Below are positions 41,482 through 46,568 of a stretch of 46,568 nucleotides of DNA, piece after piece. The notes under the pieces are model-generated. The model was not told the origin of the DNA. It worked only from the letters and a program-made list of their open reading frames with translations, and did no database searches. The DNA is from Eubacteriales bacterium (lineage in GTDB: Bacteria > Bacillota > Clostridia > Lachnospirales > Lachnospiraceae): the NCBI GenBank assembly GCA_030526265.1, contig JAUNDE010000014.1, positions 1-46,568 on the forward strand, in the 5' to 3' direction. Numbering within the stretch: position 1 is the stretch's first letter; each line of letters starts with the position of its first letter. A program made the position numbers and the translations under genes.

Positions 41482-42135
41482 ATGAGTGTATTAAAATTAG
41501 ATCATGTAAGCTTTGCGTACGAAAATGGGAGTGCATGCGTACTGAAAAATCTCTCCTATGAATTTGAGAAGGGAAGAATGTACAGTATCGTTGGCCGTTC
41601 GGGAGCAGGAAAAACAACACTTCTTTCTCTGCTGTCTGGTCTGGCAGTACCTACAGAGGGAACGATTTATCTGGAGGATAAGGACATTAAACAGATTGAT
41701 AAATATGAATATCGGAGCCGTTATGTCGGAGTGATCTTTCAGAGTTTCAATCTTCTGCCTAAACTGACTGCAGTGGAGAATGTGATGCTTTCCATTGATA
41801 TTGCAGGTAAAAAATCTGGAAATAAGGAAGCCCATGCAATGGAGCTTTTGAAAGAAATGGGGCTCAGTGAGGATGAAAGCAGGAGAAGGGTGCTGAAGCT
41901 GTCTGGAGGACAGCAGCAGAGAGTTGCGATTGCAAGAGCGCTTTCTTATGAGCCGGAGATTATCCTGGCAGATGAACCGACCGGGAACCTTGACAGAGAG
42001 ACGCAGTGGGAGATTATGGATATTTTTAAACGACTTGCTCACGAAGAACAGAAATGTGTAATACTGGTGACACATTCGCCTGAGGTGGCAAAGGCATCAG
42101 ATGAGATATTTGAATTAGGAACGGGTGTTTTTTGA
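41482..42135 (+). CDS. MacB/LolD-type ABC ATPase
   Basis: 217 residues: Walker A GRSGAGKTTL (about 38-47), Q-loop VIFQSFNLLPKLTA, signature LKLSGGQQQRVAIARAL, Walker B IILADEPTGNLD, His in ILVTHSPE. Partner of the FtsX-like permease. GGGGAGG before the start. The stop codon UGA lies in the loop of a 12-bp hairpin. Confidence 0.93.
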   Translation: MSVLKLDHVSFAYENGSACVLKNLSYEFEKGRMYSIVGRSGAGKTTLLSLLSGLAVPTEGTIYLEDKDIKQIDKYEYRSRYVGVIFQSFNLLPKLTAVENVMLSIDIAGKKSGNKEAHAMELLKEMGLSEDESRRRVLKLSGGQQQRVAIARALSYEPEIILADEPTGNLDRETQWEIMDIFKRLAHEEQKCVILVTHSPEVAKASDEIFELGTGVF

Positions 42136-42152
42136 AACCCGTTCCTAATTTG
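42115..42152 (+). terminator. Hairpin overlapping the ATPase stop codon
   Basis: TTAGGAACGGGT (42115-42126) pairs perfectly with ACCCGTTCCTAA (42137-42148); the UGA stop (42133-42135) is in the 10-base loop. Followed by TTTG only, so termination efficiency is uncertain. Confidence 0.6.
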
Positions 42153-42179
42153 AATCTGTCATATGAGAAACAGATTCAG

Positions 42180-42302
42180 ATGAAGTCTGAGAAAATCAAG
42201 GCAATACTGGATGAAGCTTTTGGTAAATGTGCTCAATATACTGTACATGATTCTTATGGAAATTGCCTTTTGAAATGTAAAAGAAAAAGTATTAGAATAT
42301 AA
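42180..42302 (+). other. Orphan 40-codon reading frame
   Basis: MKSEKIKAILDEAFGKCAQY, then TVHDSYGNCLLKCKRKSIRI. It lacks a ribosome site and begins within an open stretch continuing from the ATPase region. Possibly the tail of a lost gene; no family recognised. Confidence 0.2.
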
Positions 42303-42311
42303 ATAACAGCG

Positions 42312-42362
42312 AGCAGCATTGATGCGTAAGACCAGTTGCGCATTTGTGCTGCTCATATTATT
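42312..42362 (+). terminator. Compound stem-loop before the CarD-like gene
   Basis: GAGCAGCA (from about 42312) pairs with TGCTGCTC (to about 42354), with an inner ATGCG/CGCAT pairing, followed by ATATTATTTTTA. It looks like a terminator for whatever is transcribed from 42150 onward, or a leader structure of the CarD-like gene. Confidence 0.5.
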
Positions 42363-42409
42363 TTTACACAGTTACAAAGATGGTTAAGAAGTAGCAGGGA
42401 GATGGTTTT

Positions 42410-42925
42410 GTGAAATATGAAATTGGAGATTTTGTCAGCAAGTCTTATACTGGAATATGCAGGGTAGAGGATGTTCTGCATTTGGATATCAATGGTGCAA
42501 AAAGTGACAAATTATATTATTTGTTAATACCGATCGATAGCAGGACGGATAAAATCTATGTTCCGGTTTCCGCTACTGATATGAACCTGAGATTATGTAT
42601 GACATCGGAAGAGGCATGGGAATTCATTAAACGAATTCCTGAAATTGAGGCAACCTGGATCAGTAATGAGAAAATGCGGGAACAGAAATACAAAGAAATA
42701 ATAAAATCGAACAATCCGGAGGCATTGGTCTCAGTCATAAAAATGATTTATCAGAGAAAAAAAGAAAGGGTTGAACAGGGAAAAAAGGGAACAGCGGCTG
42801 ATGAAAAATATTTTCAGATGGCAGAGAAACTGTTGCATGCGGAACTTGGAGTGGCTCTTGGAAAATCAAAGCAGGAAATCTGCCAGCTGATTACAGATTA
42901 TATTGAAAAAAAAGTAGAGTATTAA
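42410..42925 (+). CDS. CarD/CdnL-family transcription factor
   Basis: 171 residues from a GTG start (GGGAGATGG upstream). N-terminal RNA-polymerase-interacting Tudor-like domain: YEIGDFVSKSYTGICRVEDV and KLYYLLIPIDSRTDKIYVPVS. The C-terminal helical domain ends GVALGKSKQEICQLITDYIE. CarD proteins bind the polymerase beta subunit and stabilise open promoter complexes. It is followed by a gap with a weak stem-loop (about 42949-42995). Confidence 0.88.
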   Translation: MKYEIGDFVSKSYTGICRVEDVLHLDINGAKSDKLYYLLIPIDSRTDKIYVPVSATDMNLRLCMTSEEAWEFIKRIPEIEATWISNEKMREQKYKEIIKSNNPEALVSVIKMIYQRKKERVEQGKKGTAADEKYFQMAEKLLHAELGVALGKSKQEICQLITDYIEKKVEY

Positions 42926-43019
42926 TTATATAGACTAAAACAAAAGCGTGTAGCCCATGGCGTAAATCCAGCATTCGTCAGGTTATGCGCTATTTTTATG
43001 CAAAGGAAAGGTGAAGAAT

Positions 43020-44423
43020 ATGGAACATTCAAATCAATTTTTAGGAACCGAAAGTATAGGAAAACTCATGAGGAAATATGCAGTTCCCTGTATTATTTCG
43101 CTTCTTGTCGGGGCACTTTACAACATTGTTGACCAGATTTTTATTGCAAATGCCAGTTATCTTGGCTCTTATGGAAATGCAGCTAATACGGTAGTTTTTC
43201 CTTTGACTGTGGTAGCACTTGCGATCGCGGTTATGATCGGAGATGGCTGTTGTGCTTTTGTCAGCATCAGTCTGGGCAAAAAGGAAATTCACACAGCAAA
43301 GAAAAGCGTAGGAAACTCTGTGATTTTGATGATCGTCTGTGGAGTAATTCTAACAGCCTTTTATCTGGCTTTTTCAGAACAGATTATTACTGTATTTGGG
43401 GGCACTGTGAATGCGGAAACCTATCATCATTCCAGAGAATATTTCTTTTATATCTCTCTTGGGATTCCGTTTTATATGTTTGGCCAGGCAATGAACCCGG
43501 TGATACGTGCAGATGGAAATCCGAAATTTGCCATGGTTTCCACGCTTTTGGGAGCTGTTGTGAATATCATTCTTGATCCGGTTTTCATTTTTGTATTTCA
43601 ATGGGGAATGATGGGAGCTGCAGTTGCAACAGTTATCGGGCAGATTGTAACCGCCATCCTGGCAGTCTGGTATCTGATGCATATGAAGGCAATTAAGCCG
43701 GAGAAAGGAGATTATTGTCTTGCAGGAAGCATATGTAAAAAAACACTGATTCTGGGAATTACCAGTTTTCTGTCTCAGATCAGTCTGGTGGCTGCGATGG
43801 CTGCCATTAACAATATGATCCGAAAATATGGAGCTCTTGACCCCGTATTTGGTCAGGAACAGTATGCCCAGATTCCGATGGCGGTCGTTGGAATTGTCAT
43901 GAAATTCTTCCAGATCGTGATTTCTATCGTAGTTGGAATGGCAGCAGGATGCATCCCGATTGTGGGATTTAATATGGGAGCAGGAAAAAAGCAGCGTGTA
44001 AAGGAACTGTTTATAAAATTATTGACTGCGGAAGCGCTGGTTGGCTTTGTGTCTTTGATTCTGGTGGAATTTTTCCCAAAACAGCTGATTGGTATTTTTG
44101 GTGCCGCGAATGAGAGTGTTTATTATACGGAATTTGCGGTCAAAGCATTCCGGATTTATCTTTGTCTGATGGTTTTTGCCTGTGTGAATAAGGCATGTTT
44201 TATTTTCCTTCAGGCTATGGGGAAAGCATTGGCATCTACGATGCTGTCATTGATCCGGGAAGTTGTATTTGGTGTTGGATTTGCACTGTTGCTTCCCCTT
44301 ATCTGGGGATTGGATGGGGTGCTGTATTCTATGCCGGCATCTGATCTGCTTACCTTTATTGTTGCTGCGTTATTAATTATCGGAACTTATAAAGAATTGA
44401 ATCGGAAAGAGGAGGAAAGGTAA
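43020..44423 (+). CDS. MATE-family efflux transporter
   Basis: About 467 residues, 12 spans. The N-terminus FLGTESIGKLMRKYAVPCIISLLVGALYNIVDQIFIA is typical of the clostridial MepA/NorM-like MATE subgroup; the second half repeats the fold (GITSFLSQISLVAAMAAINNM). Exports cationic compounds using Na or H gradients. Start at the ATG 43020 rather than the GTG at 43011, which lies in the AAAGGAAAGGTG site. It ends 2 bases before the kinase-like gene. Confidence 0.92.
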   Translation: MEHSNQFLGTESIGKLMRKYAVPCIISLLVGALYNIVDQIFIANASYLGSYGNAANTVVFPLTVVALAIAVMIGDGCCAFVSISLGKKEIHTAKKSVGNSVILMIVCGVILTAFYLAFSEQIITVFGGTVNAETYHHSREYFFYISLGIPFYMFGQAMNPVIRADGNPKFAMVSTLLGAVVNIILDPVFIFVFQWGMMGAAVATVIGQIVTAILAVWYLMHMKAIKPEKGDYCLAGSICKKTLILGITSFLSQISLVAAMAAINNMIRKYGALDPVFGQEQYAQIPMAVVGIVMKFFQIVISIVVGMAAGCIPIVGFNMGAGKKQRVKELFIKLLTAEALVGFVSLILVEFFPKQLIGIFGAANESVYYTEFAVKAFRIYLCLMVFACVNKACFIFLQAMGKALASTMLSLIREVVFGVGFALLLPLIWGLDGVLYSMPASDLLTFIVAALLIIGTYKELNRKEEER

Positions 44424-44425
44424 TT

Positions 44426-45004
44426 ATGAAGAACAGAATCATTACAATCAGTCGTGAATTTGGAAGCGGCGGACGCACCATAGGAAAGCAGACTGCAGAA
44501 AAACTGGAAATTCCATGTTACGATGCGGAATTGATTCATAAGATGGCTGTGGAAAGTGGATTTAGTGAAGACTATGTAAAAGAATCTGGAGAAGAAGCTC
44601 CGGGAGGATTTTTGACGAATGCTTTTACAACCCGCGCTTTTGGACCTACAAATGGGGATCTTTTATGGGAAATACAGTATAAGATCATAACGGAACTTGC
44701 AGAAAAAAGTTCATGTGTAATCGTAGGAAGATGTGCAGATTATATTTTAAGAGACAAAGCAGATTGCCTTAATGTATTTATTCATGCAAATAAGAAATTT
44801 CGTGCAAAAAGACTTGTTGATGTTTATGGAGAACGTGATATTTCTCCGGAACAGCGCCTCAGGGATAAAGATAAACGACGGGAAGCTTATCACCGTTTTT
44901 ACACAGGTATGAAATGGGGATATGCTGAAAATTATCATGTAACATTAGACAGCGGTGTACTTGGTATAGAGAAATGCGTGAATCTCATTACTCAATTGTA
45001 CTAA
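44426..45004 (+). CDS. Cytidylate kinase-like family protein
   Basis: 192 residues, AAA_26/CMK-like P-loop protein: ITISREFGSGGRTIGKQTAEKL (phosphate loop at about 8-22), CYDAELIHKMA, SSCVIVGRCADYIL (Walker B region), and a lid rich in Arg/Lys (RLRDKDKRREAYHRFYTGMKWG). Such proteins are common beside MATE genes in Lachnospiraceae; the true substrate is not established. GAGGAGGAAAGG precedes the ATG and the gap to MATE is 2 bases, so co-transcribed. Confidence 0.88.
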   Translation: MKNRIITISREFGSGGRTIGKQTAEKLEIPCYDAELIHKMAVESGFSEDYVKESGEEAPGGFLTNAFTTRAFGPTNGDLLWEIQYKIITELAEKSSCVIVGRCADYILRDKADCLNVFIHANKKFRAKRLVDVYGERDISPEQRLRDKDKRREAYHRFYTGMKWGYAENYHVTLDSGVLGIEKCVNLITQLY

Positions 45005-45185
45005 TAGATCATTCATAGAATATGTGATTCAGAATATACAGAGATTGTAAGCATTCCTTGTGAAAAGATGTACGATAAAGTGTTTGGAAACGATTAAGAA
45101 AAGGTTTCCCCAAAAGCGGAAGTATGTTATTTTATATAATGAAATTCAGATTATATAAATGAAAAAAGGATGGATCGATATTACA

Positions 45186-46553
45186 ATGAAAAAAGGACAG
45201 ATTTTGCAGGGAATCATAGAGAAAGTCGAATTCCCGAATAAAGGAATTGTACGTGTTGAAGGGGAAGATAAGCCTGTGATCGTAAAGAATGGAATCGCAG
45301 GACAGAAAGTCGAACTCTCTGTAAATAAAATCAGAAAAGGGAAAGCAGAAGGAAGAATTCTGAATGTACTGGAACCGGCAGCAGATGAATGTGAGTCCCC
45401 GTGTCCACATTTTGGAGCTTGTGGTGGATGTACGTATCAGAATCTGCCTTATGAGAAGCAGCTTCAGATGAAATCACAGCAGGTGAAAGAGATGATGGAT
45501 GAGGCTGTGAATGGGGACTATATCTGGGAGGGTGTAAGCCCAAGCCCTGTACAGTCTGCATACCGCAATAAGATGGAATTTTCTTTTGGAGATGAATACA
45601 AGGATGGACCATTGTCTCTTGGAATGCATAAGAGAGGAAGTTTCCATGATATCGTCAATGTATCTGAATGTCAGATCGTAGATGAAGATTATAGAAAGAT
45701 TCTTACATGCACGCTGAACTGTGCGAGGGAGAGTGGGCTGCCTTACTATCATCGGATGAGACATACCGGATTTTTCCGTCACCTGCTTGTGAGAAAAGCG
45801 GTAAAGACAGGGGAGATCTTGGTTGATCTTGTTACGACAACGGAGTATGACAGCTTTGATTTTGCCGGATGGGTAAATGCATTGCTTGCTATTGAATTAG
45901 ATGGGAAGATTGCAGGGATTCTCCACACAAAGAATGACAGCGTTGCTGATGTAGTAAAGGATGAGGGGACGGAAGTTCTGCATGGACAAAGCTATTTTTA
46001 TGAAGAATTGCTCGGACTGAAATTCAAGATTACTCCATTCTCATTCTTCCAGACAAACTCACTTGGAGCAGAAGTATTGTATGAGAAAGCAAGAGAATAC
46101 ATTGGTGATACGAAGGATAAAGTAGTATTTGACCTGTACAGCGGAACAGGAACGATTGCACAGATTCTTGCTCCGGTAGCAGAAAAAGTAGTGGGTGTAG
46201 AAATCGTGGAAGAAGCGGTGGAAGCTGCGAAAGAAAATGCTGCTTTGAATGGTCTTTCCAATTGTACTTTCTGGGCAGGTGATGTACTGAAAGTGATCGA
46301 TGAGCTTGGAGAAGTGCCGGATCTGATCATGCTTGATCCGCCGAGAGACGGAGTGCATCCGAAGGCTCTCGAGAAGATCACGAATTTCGGTGTTCCGCGA
46401 ATGGTCTACATCGCATGTAAGCCGACAAGCCTTGCAAGAGATCTTGAGATGCTTCAGGGAAGAGGTTATAAGGTGGAGCGAATCGCATGCGTGGATTTAT
46501 TCCCGTCGACCTATCATGTGGAATGCGTCACATTGCTACAAAGGGTGAAGTAG
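45186..46553 (+). CDS. rlmD: 23S rRNA (uracil-5-)-methyltransferase RlmD
   Basis: About 455 residues. TRAM domain at the N-terminus (MKKGQILQGIIEKVEFPNKG), iron-sulfur Cys cluster CESPCPHFGACGGC (about 69-82), then the SAM-methyltransferase core: FFQTNSLGAEVLYE, VVFDLYSGTGTIAQIL, and DPPRDGVHPKALEKI; catalytic Cys in MVYIACKPTSLARDLEML. It methylates U1939-type positions of 23S rRNA with SAM. An in-frame ATG at 45159 (nine codons longer) has no ribosome site; 45186 matches the usual family start but its AGGA is distant, so the start is uncertain. Confidence 0.93.
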   Translation: MKKGQILQGIIEKVEFPNKGIVRVEGEDKPVIVKNGIAGQKVELSVNKIRKGKAEGRILNVLEPAADECESPCPHFGACGGCTYQNLPYEKQLQMKSQQVKEMMDEAVNGDYIWEGVSPSPVQSAYRNKMEFSFGDEYKDGPLSLGMHKRGSFHDIVNVSECQIVDEDYRKILTCTLNCARESGLPYYHRMRHTGFFRHLLVRKAVKTGEILVDLVTTTEYDSFDFAGWVNALLAIELDGKIAGILHTKNDSVADVVKDEGTEVLHGQSYFYEELLGLKFKITPFSFFQTNSLGAEVLYEKAREYIGDTKDKVVFDLYSGTGTIAQILAPVAEKVVGVEIVEEAVEAAKENAALNGLSNCTFWAGDVLKVIDELGEVPDLIMLDPPRDGVHPKALEKITNFGVPRMVYIACKPTSLARDLEMLQGRGYKVERIACVDLFPSTYHVECVTLLQRVK

Positions 46554-46568
46554 TAAAAATCCTTGATT

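Overview
The window reads as a low-to-moderate-GC Gram-positive gut Firmicute, most likely a Lachnospiraceae member (Blautia/Dorea/Mediterraneibacter-like). The genus cannot be fixed without a search. Supporting signs are strong AGGAGG ribosome sites, a TPP riboswitch, a clostridial glucitol PTS operon, a TnpX-type large serine recombinase, a paired heterodimeric ABC exporter, YerC/YecD, DUF1836 and C_GCAxxG_C_C proteins. No rRNA, tRNA, CRISPR array or intact transposase gene was recognised. UGA works as an ordinary stop in many genes, so the standard bacterial code applies.

Layout. 1-480: broken MerR-family gene and a short orphan reading frame. 516-2929 (minus): SorC-type regulator, sorbitol-6-phosphate-dehydrogenase-like SDR and fructose-6-phosphate-aldolase/transaldolase-like enzyme, with an 18-bp perfect palindrome in the leader; two copies of a roughly 55-bp repeat bracket this cassette. 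3134-6741: promoter, TPP riboswitch, terminator, then thiE, HAD phosphatase, thiD and cytX, a thiamine salvage operon. 6808-8904 (minus): large serine recombinase and a previously uncounted 59-aa TTG-start gene. 8995-10994 (minus): DUF6323-like gene, a DUF6179-like gene broken by an in-frame UGA, and a truncated NitT/TauT-type binding lipoprotein. 11093-11777: a conserved-looking 72-aa protein diverging from a YerC/TrpR-like regulator. 12050-17461: complete glucitol/sorbitol operon (dehydrogenase, gutM, EIIC, EIIBC, EIIA) and its PRD regulator. 17703-20842: LTA-synthase-like sulfatase-fold enzyme and a ROK regulator. 20890-21077: a structured non-coding element ending in a 57-bp sequence repeated perfectly at 11055-11111. 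21119-23901: secreted nuclease lipoprotein, ZIP metal transporter, aldo/keto reductase.

24064-30708 is a visibly AT-richer, co-directional island: two C_GCAxxG_C_C-like small cysteine proteins, a complete OpuC/OsmF-type quaternary-amine ABC importer, an MFS transporter and a YnjE-like triple-rhodanese sulfurtransferase. It is bracketed by the 3' end of a DUF1836 gene (intact at 30876-31487) and a second copy of that 3' end at about 23955-24035, the pattern left by integration into the end of a gene. The rhodanese has an in-frame UGA six codons after its catalytic Cys. The frame continues through the rest of the third rhodanese domain, and a hairpin of bacterial-SECIS geometry begins shortly after the UGA. 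This is the strongest candidate for something undescribed: a selenocysteine-containing (or recently broken) sulfurtransferase coupled to uptake of an unknown, possibly sulfur- or selenium-bearing, betaine-like compound.

31651-46553: mostly housekeeping and efflux genes: heterodimeric ABC exporter, pcrA, a small unknown gene, LacX-like epimerase, an acidic-tailed membrane peptide, a MacB-type permease/ATPase pair, CarD-like regulator, MATE transporter, cytidylate-kinase-like protein and RlmD (a 23S rRNA methyltransferase).
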